A DNA stretch of 44,124 nt from Anaerolineae bacterium (lineage in GTDB: Bacteria; Chloroflexota; Anaerolineae; Anaerolineales; Villigracilaceae), in the NCBI GenBank assembly GCA_018645405.1, contig JABGOQ010000023.1:1-44124 (forward strand), in the 5' to 3' direction. The translations under genes were made by a program, and so were the position numbers. Below, piece after piece: positions 1 to 7,948 of the stretch. Position 1 is the stretch's first letter, and each line of letters opens with the position of its first letter. The notes beneath the pieces were generated by a model. That model had not been told where the DNA came from. It saw only the letters and a list, made by a program, of their open reading frames with translations, and did not search any database.

Positions 1-112
1 TATAACCACCAACAATATTTAAGGCGGCAGCAACTGGCACTATAGCAATGACATAAGTTAACGGAAGACGCTTACTGCGTTTCCGAGGTGCAGCTTTTGT
101 TTCTGTGGACAT
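1..112 (-). CDS. N-terminus of a membrane protein, possibly an ECF transporter S component (partial)
   Basis: The first 37 codons of a leftward gene that runs off the window edge. The ATG at 112-110 follows a strong GGAGG ribosome binding site. The visible part has a basic Ala/Lys/Arg-rich head and then a hydrophobic helix ending ALNIVGGY. This resembles the start of some ECF transporter S components, but so little is present that the family is a guess. It diverges from the GntR gene, so the 113-347 interval probably holds promoters for both. Confidence 0.45.
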   Translation of the reverse strand, partial: MSTETKAAPRKRSKRLPLTYVIAIVPVAAALNIVGGY

Positions 113-238
113 AGATATTCCTCCAAAAGGTTTTTAGGTGAACAAGAAGATTTTAAATCTAAGAAAACACGGGATATTTTCGGCTGTGCACCTCCTCATA
201 TTATCTAAGCACTTTAACAAATAGATTCAGTGGTACGC

Positions 239-284
239 TTGACTTTGATGCTCATTTGTTATATAAAACAATGACAAGACGTCT
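239..284 (+). promoter_or_regulatory. Promoter and probable operator of the GntR regulator gene
   Basis: A -35 box TTGACT (239-244) and a -10 box TATAAA (262-267) are separated by 17 bp. The perfect palindrome AGACGTCT (277-284) lies just past the expected transcription start near 274. A palindrome there fits autorepression by the downstream GntR protein. The boxes are seen directly; the operator role is inferred. Confidence 0.6.
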
Positions 285-347
285 ATATACGTTCTATTAT
301 ATCGAATATTTAATAAATTGCAAGCACTTTCTTTCAGGAGATCCAAT

Positions 348-1124
348 TTGTTGCCCAAGATTAATCATTCAAGCCATATCCCTATTAATGAGCAGATCGC
401 ACAATGGATGCGACAAAATATACTCTCTAGTCGCTGGTCTCAGGATCTAAAATTACCATCTGAGGATGATCTGGCCGCCAACCTCAAGGTGAGCCGTGGC
501 ACGATTCGAAAAGCGATTGAAATCCTGATTGATGAACGGCTTTTGATGCGGATTCATGGGAAAGGCACTTTTGTCGACAATCATCTTGTATTTGAACAAC
601 AGCCTGCTGGACGGATAGCTGGTTTTTCCCGCGATCTGATTAGTCGGGGTATTCCCTTCTCTACAGATGTGTTGTTATCTGAGATTATTGCCCCCGATAC
701 TGAAGTCTCTGACCTGTTGTCCTTGAAACCAAAACAAAAAATCTTTCATATGAAAAGGTTGCGTATTGTGCGAAATAACCCCGTGATCTTTGTTGAGAAC
801 CACATTGTGCATGATTTTTGTGAGGGTATTGCAAGCATTGACTTTAAAACGAAGCAGCTTTATGCAACTTTAGAAGATGAATTTAAGCTAAAACTCGATT
901 GGGCGCGTCGTACTTATATTGCTAAGATTGCCGATAAAAATATTGCCCAATTGCTGAAAATTAAATTTGGTGCTCCAGTGATGTACCTGGAGGAGCTTTA
1001 CCATTTGGTAGGAGATACGCCTGTTGAGTTGACCCGCGCCTGGATTAATGCAGAAGTATTTCATATCAGCACATTGATTAAACGAGATGACGAGAAGAGA
1101 GACACACCTGGGATTTACCGCTAG
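348..1124 (+). CDS. GntR-family (HutC-like) transcriptional regulator
   Basis: A one-component transcription factor. The N-terminal winged helix (about residues 10-75) has the family signature LPSEDDLAANLKVSRGTIRKA. The C-terminal domain (about 90-245) is of the UTRA ligand-binding type found in the HutC subfamily. I chose the TTG at 348 because an AGGAG at 336-340 lies 7 nt upstream; a second in-frame TTG at 351 is equally possible, while the TTG at 318 has no binding site. It lies 30 bp upstream of a URO-D-family methyltransferase gene on the same strand, so the ligand is probably related to that enzyme's substrate. The family assignment is firm; the ligand is unknown. Confidence 0.88.
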   Translation: MLPKINHSSHIPINEQIAQWMRQNILSSRWSQDLKLPSEDDLAANLKVSRGTIRKAIEILIDERLLMRIHGKGTFVDNHLVFEQQPAGRIAGFSRDLISRGIPFSTDVLLSEIIAPDTEVSDLLSLKPKQKIFHMKRLRIVRNNPVIFVENHIVHDFCEGIASIDFKTKQLYATLEDEFKLKLDWARRTYIAKIADKNIAQLLKIKFGAPVMYLEELYHLVGDTPVELTRAWINAEVFHISTLIKRDDEKRDTPGIYR

Positions 1125-1154
1125 TTTCTAAATAATAAAATTTGGAGGAACGAG

Positions 1155-2318
1155 ATGTCACTAACACCGAGAGAACGAGTTTTAGCCACTATCAACCATG
1201 AGGTGCCGGATCGTGTACCAATCGTAATGGGGGTGAGCAACGCGACGGGAATCAAAATGAAACCTTACCGCGAGCTGAAACAACTGATTGGGGTGAAAGC
1301 AGACGATAATTATATTTATCAATGGCCTGAACTAGGGACAGCTGAGATTGATGAGGAGACCATGAAGCGGCTGCGCGTGGATGTACGCGGGGTTTTGGAT
1401 GTTGAGGCATCTGAAAATCTGGAGCGCAACCGGACTCGCGACCCACACTCACCCTACATAAGCTCTTGGGGCACAGGACAAAAAGAAATTGAACCGGGTG
1501 TATGGTTTCCAGGAGTACATCCTTTGGCAAAGGCAACCACCATTGAAGCAATTGAAAACTACCCATGGCCGGATATGAGTGACCCCACCAGAGTAGCTCA
1601 TGTAAAAGCTCAGGCTCAACAACTAGCCGATGAAAACCAGCACGCAATTATGGCAACCCCTTGGTTACTATTCCCCTTCGAACGCGCCTTTGGACTCCAG
1701 GGGATGGACAATTTTTTAACCAATTTGGCATTACATCCAGATTTTGCCAAGGCTCTACTGAAAAATAATGCTGATCTGTGCAAAACAATGATGGGCAGCT
1801 TCTTGCATGAGATTGGTGATAATATCGACATTATAAAGATCGGGGATGATCTGGGTACACAGGAAAGCTTGCTGATGTCTCCCAAAATGTATCGGGAAAT
1901 CTTGAAACCAATCCATGCGGATTTGATCGCATATACCAAAGAGCGCACCAATGCCAAGGTGCTATTCCATACCGATGGGGACGTACAACCTTTGATCGAT
2001 GATTTTGTGGAAATCGGAATTGATATCCTCAACCCAATCCAGACCTCAGCTGGAAAGATGGCAGATCTAGAAGGACTAAAAAAGCGTTTTGGGAAGAAGA
2101 TGGTCTTCTGTGGAGGCATTGACACACACAAAGTACTGCCGCACGGCTCACCTGATGACGTGCGACAAGAAGTCCGACGGGTGATCAATGCTTTAGGACC
2201 GGATGGCGGATTTATGGTGTCCTCCGTACACACGGTGATGAATGATGTGCCTGCTGAAAACATCCTGGCAATGGTGGATGCTGTTGAAGAATTTGGCCAC
2301 TATCCGCTGGGCAAATAG
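1155..2318 (+). CDS. Uroporphyrinogen decarboxylase-family protein, probable corrinoid methyltransferase
   Basis: A 387-residue TIM-barrel protein of the URO-D superfamily, opening LTPRERVLATINHEVPDRVP as the family does. Members next to corrinoid genes transfer methyl groups to or from corrinoid proteins (as MtaA does); true HemE is also in the superfamily but is shorter and sits with haem genes, which are absent here. Visible late motifs are FHTDGDV and FCGGID, placed where zinc or substrate ligands lie in MtaA-type enzymes; the first lacks the HxC cysteine of MtaA. A GGAGG precedes the ATG. The same protein type is encoded at 24669-25832, and the two share the ILNP-Q and final GG-ENILA segments. 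The substrate is unknown. Confidence 0.8.
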   Translation: MSLTPRERVLATINHEVPDRVPIVMGVSNATGIKMKPYRELKQLIGVKADDNYIYQWPELGTAEIDEETMKRLRVDVRGVLDVEASENLERNRTRDPHSPYISSWGTGQKEIEPGVWFPGVHPLAKATTIEAIENYPWPDMSDPTRVAHVKAQAQQLADENQHAIMATPWLLFPFERAFGLQGMDNFLTNLALHPDFAKALLKNNADLCKTMMGSFLHEIGDNIDIIKIGDDLGTQESLLMSPKMYREILKPIHADLIAYTKERTNAKVLFHTDGDVQPLIDDFVEIGIDILNPIQTSAGKMADLEGLKKRFGKKMVFCGGIDTHKVLPHGSPDDVRQEVRRVINALGPDGGFMVSSVHTVMNDVPAENILAMVDAVEEFGHYPLGK

Positions 2319-2366
2319 AAGTACTTGTTGGCCTGCTGTTCCAGTTCTAAAAATGGATATTTAAGC

Positions 2367-2390
2367 AAAAAAGGTACTGTATAAGTGCCT
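2367..2390 (-). terminator. Intrinsic terminator downstream of the tRNA-Met stub
   Basis: Read leftward, a 7-bp stem AGGCACT/AGTACCT (one G-U pair) with a 5-nt loop is followed by a run of six T. It lies 5 bp beyond the tRNA fragment end, so it is probably the native terminator of that tRNA gene. Confidence 0.6.
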
Positions 2391-2395
2391 CTCAG

Positions 2396-2437
2396 TAGCG
2401 GGGGCAGGACTCGAACCTGCGACCTCTGGGTTATGAG
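2396..2437 (-). pseudogene. 3' half of a tRNA-Met(CAT) gene
   Basis: Read leftward, the 42 nt give exactly anticodon loop CTCATAA, the 3' anticodon stem CCCAG, a 5-nt variable loop, a complete T arm (GCAGG/TTCGAGT/CCTGC), the 3' acceptor strand CCCCGCT and discriminator A. The 5' half is missing: upstream bases cannot pair with CCCAG, and no D arm follows. The cut is at the anticodon loop, a usual crossover position for tyrosine integrases, so this is probably a displaced attachment-site stub rather than a working tRNA. Confidence 0.75.
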
Positions 2438-2742
2438 TTTAGCTGCTAATTCCGCTTGATTTCACGAACAATTTCGTCCCTTGAGCCAAGTTGTTTAGTT
2501 CTGTGGCTGCCCACCGATAAGTTGCAGCGGACTTGGCTGCGCCAAGGTGGTACGCGGCGCAAAAAGCTAAGTCTGGTTCGGGCGTAAAACTCAAACGTAG
2601 CTAAAATGCCGAGCCGGTGAATAAACCATTGTGCGGCAAAATGAGATACGGGAGAAGAATGAGATAGGTCAGTTACAAAGTAGAACAAAAACTATTTCAA
2701 AACCATAATCCTGTTTTAGAAATGGTGATGCTCTGCTGGTGA
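2438..2742. other. Non-coding, structured interval
   Basis: No convincing gene. The interval contains a perfect hairpin CTTGGC-TGC-GCCAAG (2532-2546) and a longer imperfect hairpin pairing about 2573-2582 with 2608-2617. The GC-rich stem-loops and AT-rich spacers are reminiscent of dispersed recombination-site repeats such as integron attC sites, but I could not find matching core sites. Confidence 0.3.
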
Positions 2743-3399
2743 CTATGGCTCCTCTCGCCGCACCACTCCCTCCCGCCACGCATAAACGGCCGCTTGTGTG
2801 CGGTCGCTCAAATGCAATTTACTAAAGATGTTGGTGATATGACTCTTCACCGTCTTTTCGCTTATGACTAATGCGGCTGAAATCGCCCTGTTGTTCATCC
2901 CATTCGCAATCAAGCGCAAAATCTCCATTTCACGGTCAGTTAATATCATGAACGGGTTGACTTCATCGCGCAATCCTTGCATTTCGCGTACCACACGAGC
3001 CGCGACGCGCGGATTCAGCACTGCTTCCCCCTTAGTGGCTTTGCGAATCGCGTCAGCCAACTCATCGGGGTCAATGTCCTTGAGCAGATAGGAGAGTGCG
3101 CCCGCCCGAATTGCAGGGAAAATATGTTCGTCTTCATGGTGCGAGGTCAGCACAATGACCTGGGTGCGCGGGCTGAGATTTCTGATGCGACGTGTCGCCT
3201 CTACCCCATCCATTTCGGGCATATTCAAGTCCATCAGCAACACATCCGGGACATGCTGTTGGATAAGATCAAGTGCAATACGGCCTGAATCTGCTTCTGC
3301 CACCACCTTGATGTCGTGCAGGGTGGCAAAGTAAGCGGATAGTCCCATGCGCACCATCTTGTGATCATCTACGAGCATAACCGTGATGGGGTCTGTCAT
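2743..3399 (-). CDS. NarL/FixJ-family response regulator
   Basis: Two-domain cytoplasmic DNA-binding regulator of 218 residues. The receiver domain (about 1-120) has the acidic pair DD near residue 11, the phosphoacceptor Asp57 in MDLNMP and the conserved Lys in LLKD. The C-terminal LuxR-type helix-turn-helix (about 150-210) has LTDREMEILRLIANG and ISEKTVKSHI. The ATG at 3399 has AAGGA 6 nt upstream and is preferred to the TTG at 3405. It is the last gene of a three-gene leftward unit with the kinase (4359-5810) and the DUF1028 lipoprotein; the kinase is its obvious partner. Targets are unknown, but the following envelope genes are candidates. Confidence 0.92.
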   Translation of the reverse strand: MTDPITVMLVDDHKMVRMGLSAYFATLHDIKVVAEADSGRIALDLIQQHVPDVLLMDLNMPEMDGVEATRRIRNLSPRTQVIVLTSHHEDEHIFPAIRAGALSYLLKDIDPDELADAIRKATKGEAVLNPRVAARVVREMQGLRDEVNPFMILTDREMEILRLIANGMNNRAISAALVISEKTVKSHITNIFSKLHLSDRTQAAVYAWREGVVRREEP

Positions 3400-3409
3400 C
3401 TGCAATCCT

Positions 3410-4345
3410 TCATTTTTTTTTCGCTCGCTGCCAGATAAACGCGGCCGCGAGCGCTATGAGTAAACCGATACCGATAGACAGCCAGAGTGGGAAGCGAGCA
3501 GTGGTTGCATCATCGCCCGGCGGCACTGGAATTGCAGACAGATTGCAGTCGGGGCAGGGCGGCAAATTGTCCTTACGCCACGCATCATACTGTTCGCGCA
3601 GCGCGATAAGCGGATTAGCGCCCCCAACAGGCTCTGACACGCTGAGATAGAGCGTTGGCGCGTCCACCGCATCCGTATTCGATTCTCCAACATTTGCCAC
3701 TGCAAATGGAACGTCATTACCTTGCGCCACCATGATAAAGGCAGCCGCGGCCGTTTGCTGAACGCTCTCATTACAACGTTTATCTCCCCCTGCAGCCGAT
3801 CCCGCTTCCATTGCACGCATCAGTCTGTCTGAGAGGGTAACGGAGCCCAGCGTTTCGTCACTAAAAGCATCGAGGGCTGCATTAACAACTTCTTCACTTT
3901 CCAGGATGTTGCCTTGCACAGTCACGGGAAACGGCGTGTCGCGCTGTTTATTTCCAGCCCAATTATTATTATCGGCCCCAGTATAGCCAGCAACGGTTGC
4001 CTGTCCATCTGATAATGTGATGATGCCATATTGACGAGTAGCGGCTTCAGTATCGGCCGCAGTCACGGCATCGATAATCTCATCAGCTGAGGCTCCTGCC
4101 ATGAGCGCCTCAAAAACACGATTTCGGTTTTCGATTGAAATGGCAGCTTGTGTTGCCGCTACGCCTTTTCCGGGAACTAGTGCTGCCAGCACATCAATTG
4201 GGACTGCGACACAGGAGGCTGCCGCGATGCCAACTTCGCCTGTAGCCGGGTCAACTGCGACCACCGACCAGGTGCTGGGCTGTTCCGCTGTCCGGCAGCC
4301 AACTACGATGAACATTAATCCAAGAAATACGACTAAATTTTTCAT
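3410..4345 (-). CDS. DUF1028-domain lipoprotein with C-terminal membrane anchor
   Basis: The N-terminus is a lipoprotein signal ending in lipobox VVGC, so Cys16 should be lipidated outside the membrane. The body (about 20-230) matches DUF1028, an Ntn-hydrolase-like family of unknown physiological role: TWSVVAVDPATGEVGIAAAS near the start, then GVAATQA and YTGA. A Pro-rich spacer with a CPDC motif leads to one C-terminal helix and a basic tail. I start at the ATG at 4345 (AAAGGA upstream) since longer starts would spoil the signal. It lies 13 bp after the kinase gene and 10 bp before the regulator gene, so it may be an exported accessory or target of that two-component system. That role is inference. 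Confidence 0.82.
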   Translation of the reverse strand: MKNLVVFLGLMFIVVGCRTAEQPSTWSVVAVDPATGEVGIAAASCVAVPIDVLAALVPGKGVAATQAAISIENRNRVFEALMAGASADEIIDAVTAADTEAATRQYGIITLSDGQATVAGYTGADNNNWAGNKQRDTPFPVTVQGNILESEEVVNAALDAFSDETLGSVTLSDRLMRAMEAGSAAGGDKRCNESVQQTAAAAFIMVAQGNDVPFAVANVGESNTDAVDAPTLYLSVSEPVGGANPLIALREQYDAWRKDNLPPCPDCNLSAIPVPPGDDATTARFPLWLSIGIGLLIALAAAFIWQRAKKK

Positions 4346-4358
4346 TCTTATTTTCCTT

Positions 4359-5810
4359 TTATATATTAATATCAATTTTTGCCATTACCTTTGTCCCTTG
4401 ACCGCGCTCACTGGTAAGGGTTAACTGCCCATTTGCTTCCGTTACGCGCTGCCGCATGGTGGAGAGACCAAACCCACGTTGCACCTTTTGCGGATCAAAA
4501 CCCTGCCCATTGTCAGTGATGGAGAGTGAGACAGCGTGTGGTGTGTAGTGCAAAAGCACATCAACGTGGCTGGCTGTGCTGTGGCGGGCGATATTGGCGA
4601 ATGCTTCTTGCACAACGCGGTATAGGGTGTGTTCGATAGTTGGCGACAATGGCCGTTCCCCCTGCACTGCGAGATCGACAGTGATGCTATTTTGCGCCGT
4701 CCAATTCTGGACAAATTGACGTAGTGCGGCAGGCAAATTGTGACCATCAAGTTGGGCAGGGCGCAATTCTTCAATCACCCCTTTCAAATCTTGTTGGGAT
4801 TGTTTGAGCAAGTTTTCGGCCGTTTCTAAATGCCCCAGCGCAACACCCGCATCAACTCCTTGCTGCGCCAAATTTCTGGCTGCCCGCACCTGCATCAGCG
4901 CGGCAAAGTGTTGCTGCTTCACAGTATCGTGCAGTTCCCGCGCTAGCCAATTGCGTTCTTTCAGCGTGGCTAACTCCTGCCGGCTTTGTAACAGCGTTTT
5001 AATCTGCTGCGCCATCTGTTTGAGTCGGTCACCCAATCGTCCGATTTCATCCTGCGAACCATCTTGCGGCCCAACCGTGAAATCGCCCCGACTGTAAGCA
5101 TCTGCGACTGTTTCCAAATTCATCAGCCGCCGCACCATATTCCGCGACATCATGTAGCCAAACAACATCCCAAATGGGGTGACGCCGATCAGCAAAGCAA
5201 CGGCTGTTACCCCCACAATTCCACCAAACAAGGAGAGATATTTAGACGATCTCGAAGCAGGAATGACATTGAGCGCCATCGTACCCCACACTTTTTCATC
5301 CATATACTTTTGCACAGGTGCAAGCAGATACCAACTGCCGTCAGCCATCTGTTGATATTTATCATCCGGGTCAAACTCTCCCTTTATCGCCCGGTCGGCA
5401 AACCATGTGGGGTCAATTTCGTCTGGAGGGGCGTAGGCCTGGCCGATTGCCTCACGCTCGAAGGGCGTCTGTGCCACAACCATGCCATCCAGGTCAAAGA
5501 TAACAAAGGGCTGAGACGATGCGAATACGTAGAACTCGCTAGCATTCTTTGACTCATATATCTCCGTCATCCATTTTTGCAATCCTTCTAAATCATGGCG
5601 TTGTAAATAATCGCTGGCTTGTGGCGCAAATTCAAGTTCCATAGACGTCAGTAAAATCGTTTCATCAAATTGCGTAGTAATCGCCACCCCCATCAACCCG
5701 CCTAATACTATTATTTCCAACGCCAGTAGCGCAGAGACCGTCACCAATGTGTAGGTAAGGGTCAGACGTGTCTGTAAACTCTTTAGCGCTGCGCGAATTC
5801 GTTGTCTCAT
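4359..5810 (-). CDS. NarX/LiaS-like sensor histidine kinase (HisKA_3)
   Basis: A membrane sensor kinase. One helix near the N-terminus and a second at about 190-220 flank an extracytoplasmic sensing domain of roughly 150 residues. A HAMP linker follows (about 220-270), then the HisKA_3 box LARELHDTVKQ with phospho-acceptor His near residue 294, and an HATPase domain with NIARHS, DNGQGFD and GFGLSTMRQR. The ATG at 5810 gives 483 residues and a natural basic head before helix 1; a longer in-frame version from a TTG at 5888 is possible, and neither has a strong ribosome binding site. It is first in a three-gene unit with the DUF1028 lipoprotein and the NarL-type regulator. Confidence 0.9.
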   Translation of the reverse strand: MRQRIRAALKSLQTRLTLTYTLVTVSALLALEIIVLGGLMGVAITTQFDETILLTSMELEFAPQASDYLQRHDLEGLQKWMTEIYESKNASEFYVFASSQPFVIFDLDGMVVAQTPFEREAIGQAYAPPDEIDPTWFADRAIKGEFDPDDKYQQMADGSWYLLAPVQKYMDEKVWGTMALNVIPASRSSKYLSLFGGIVGVTAVALLIGVTPFGMLFGYMMSRNMVRRLMNLETVADAYSRGDFTVGPQDGSQDEIGRLGDRLKQMAQQIKTLLQSRQELATLKERNWLARELHDTVKQQHFAALMQVRAARNLAQQGVDAGVALGHLETAENLLKQSQQDLKGVIEELRPAQLDGHNLPAALRQFVQNWTAQNSITVDLAVQGERPLSPTIEHTLYRVVQEAFANIARHSTASHVDVLLHYTPHAVSLSITDNGQGFDPQKVQRGFGLSTMRQRVTEANGQLTLTSERGQGTKVMAKIDINI

Positions 5811-5903
5811 GGGGCGCTCGATGTTTTCAATGCAATGTTTCCAGATCCCGATTCTTTCAGTTTCATTGTATTCACAATATTTCCTCAAATTGTAAAATCT
5901 GGA

Positions 5904-6356
5904 TTAAAAGAGAAGCGAAATATTACCAAATATGACAGCAAAAATCGCAAAGATAGCAAATGGAATACTGATTGCGAGAAAAAAAACTGCAACAATTACA
6001 ATTGGAACGACCGCGAAATACGCAGTTTTTTTGAATTGCTCTTTTATGCGCGTGCTATTTCGAATCTTGTTAATAGCCCATCCTTCAATAAAACCGACCA
6101 AGCCCCAGAATAAGCTGCCCACAACCACTGCTATGAGAAAAGTCCCAAAAGCTGTATCCAGAAAGGCCAAGGTTTCGAATGTGTACGTCAGAGCCATAAA
6201 TATTACAAAGAGCGGGGCATCAGCAACCATGAAGAACAACTGGAGCAGTGATTCATCACCATGCCTGAAGAACACAAACAAAAACATAGCAGTACAAAAA
6301 TGCACGGCTGCGAAGATAAGAGAATACTGATAAGGTGTTCGTTGCTTGAATTCCAT
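5904..6356 (-). CDS. Small hypothetical membrane protein
   Basis: About 150 residues with four or five hydrophobic segments and short polar loops, ending in a long hydrophobic stretch rich in Ile, Phe and Ala. I do not recognise the family. The ATG at 6356 gives a plausible MEFKQRTP head; an upstream in-frame TTG at 6401, with GGGGAAG before it, is an alternative. It lies between the upstream exported protein gene and the sensor kinase on the same strand. Confidence 0.6.
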   Translation of the reverse strand: MEFKQRTPYQYSLIFAAVHFCTAMFLFVFFRHGDESLLQLFFMVADAPLFVIFMALTYTFETLAFLDTAFGTFLIAVVVGSLFWGLVGFIEGWAINKIRNSTRIKEQFKKTAYFAVVPIVIVAVFFLAISIPFAIFAIFAVIFGNISLLF

Positions 6357-6414
6357 AGCTTCATAAATCCCTATATAAACCGTTGAACTTTCTTTGAACA
6401 AATAAGCGCTTCCC

Positions 6415-7848
6415 CTATTTCATATAGGTCAGGCCAATCAGTTTACCCAGCCCTTCGCTTGTAAAGGAGTCAATTGTGCCTGAATGATCGCCTTCACCAA
6501 CAAGAACCGTTGTGCCTTTGCTTTCCAAAAATGTCATTTCGGCCTCTAAAAGGCGGCCAACTTGCTCATCCGTTTTGCCATAGATGTAGATAACATTGCT
6601 CAGGTCAATATTTGCCAGCAACTCAGTATACCGTTTATGGCCTAAACCGGCGGCTAGTTTTGCCATATTGCCATCGACAAATTCGCTACCCCCACCCATA
6701 CCGGCCTCATCGGCTGAAACAGGTTTAATCGTCACGCCATCCACAAAGCCCACCATGCGCCCCTCAGAAAACGGCTGCCATACCTCAGCGGGCATATCGA
6801 GACGCCCGACCACAATCAAATACCCATCAGCAACATTCCCCTGTGCCGCCAACAAATTTTGTACCAGAAATGCCCCAAACGAGACGCCGACGACATAAAC
6901 TTGTTTCCCGGCATTTTTGAAATGGCTCACCACATCGGCCAGAATCTGGGTGCTTTCCGTGTCAAACACTTTGGCCTCGTCGAAAGAAATTTCACGTTTC
7001 GTAAAGTGGTGTGGTGCCAATGTCTGTGTCTGGTGGACATCCACCAAATAAACATCAGCCTGGTTCACGGCTGCAAAGGTTCCGGCAAATTCTTGTGTAT
7101 CCAGGGTGGGTACAGGACCGCCCTGTACGTAGATAATTACCACATCGCTGTCTGGATTGCCAATAGCAGCCATTTTGCTGGCCAGTGTGCCAGACAGTGC
7201 GCCCGCAGGGCCTCCTTGGATCGGTTGGGTGATCAAGCCGTACTGCTCAATTTCAGCGTCAGTCATTTCGTAAATGCCATCGGCGGGGGCAGCATAGATC
7301 GTGAACCAGTAAAACGCATCATCCCCCAGCATATCCTCAATATATTTTCGATTTTGTTCATGTTCAGGCGAATCTTTTGGGAAATCGGCCGCTTCCCGCG
7401 CACCATCTGACCAAGAATGGACACCAATATGCGCCCCACGCTCCATCGACCGCTCCACGCCGGATAAAAAGAGATCGACTCCGCCCGAATCGATTTGGCT
7501 GTGTGACAGCAAGCGGGTATTCAATCCCTGCTCGCGCACAAAGTAAGCCAGCTTGATCATCGTATCGTCATCCATTGATCCGGGCACGATTTCTTCTACC
7601 AACGTGGTGACTTGTGGGTTTTCGGCAATGATTTGGGTGAATTGGTCGTAGGTTTTGCTATTGATCTCCCCGTTCATCCATACTTCTTCCCCGCGTACTT
7701 CAAAGCGGGTGATGGGGACAGTGTTCATGACTAAAATAAGGGGCATTTCTAAAAGCTGCGGGAAAAATTGAGCGGCTGCAATGACGAGTACAACTAGGGC
7801 AATCAGGCTGATAGACAGCCATTTGAAAAATTTTTTGAAACGCTTCAT
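6415..7848 (-). CDS. Membrane-anchored protein with ClpP/crotonase-like and alpha/beta-hydrolase-like halves
   Basis: 477 residues with an N-terminal signal anchor (about 10-32), so the rest is probably outside the membrane. The first half (about 45-215) resembles the COG3904-type ClpP-like fold of periplasmic proteins: a 'GEEVWMNGEI' strand, then a glycine-rich turn and a GVHSW segment. The second half (about 230-475) looks like an alpha/beta hydrolase, with GVSFG as a probable nucleophile elbow and a C-terminal GEGDHSG that could supply the His. Family matches are by eye and no substrate can be proposed. The next gene upstream encodes a second exported alpha/beta hydrolase. Confidence 0.6.
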   Translation of the reverse strand: MKRFKKFFKWLSISLIALVVLVIAAAQFFPQLLEMPLILVMNTVPITRFEVRGEEVWMNGEINSKTYDQFTQIIAENPQVTTLVEEIVPGSMDDDTMIKLAYFVREQGLNTRLLSHSQIDSGGVDLFLSGVERSMERGAHIGVHSWSDGAREAADFPKDSPEHEQNRKYIEDMLGDDAFYWFTIYAAPADGIYEMTDAEIEQYGLITQPIQGGPAGALSGTLASKMAAIGNPDSDVVIIYVQGGPVPTLDTQEFAGTFAAVNQADVYLVDVHQTQTLAPHHFTKREISFDEAKVFDTESTQILADVVSHFKNAGKQVYVVGVSFGAFLVQNLLAAQGNVADGYLIVVGRLDMPAEVWQPFSEGRMVGFVDGVTIKPVSADEAGMGGGSEFVDGNMAKLAAGLGHKRYTELLANIDLSNVIYIYGKTDEQVGRLLEAEMTFLESKGTTVLVGEGDHSGTIDSFTSEGLGKLIGLTYMK

Positions 7849-7898
7849 GATAGTAATCCTTTGTGCTTAGGGCTTACACAATTCGGTGAGGAATGGTC

Positions 7899-7931
7899 CG
7901 AAAAAGGATGTTCCCCCAGCACCCTTTTTCG
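7899..7931 (-). terminator. Stem-loop terminator after the alpha/beta hydrolase gene
   Basis: Inverted repeat CGAAAAAGG/CCTTTTTCG (9 bp) with a 15-nt loop, 18 bp beyond the stop of the 7949-9922 gene. The T-run lies inside the stem, so it is an imperfect intrinsic terminator in either direction. Confidence 0.45.
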
Positions 7932-7948
7932 AATAAATTAGTTGAAAA

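Noticed and set aside
1616..2263. 215-codon leftward open frame within the first methyltransferase gene
   Set aside because: Antisense to a clear URO-D gene, with Ser/Pro/Ile-rich shadow composition and no start signal.
2446..2688. 80-codon leftward open frame next to the first tRNA stub
   Set aside because: No ribosome binding site, no domain, and it coincides with hairpin-rich non-coding sequence; Arg/Ser-rich composition is typical of a chance frame.
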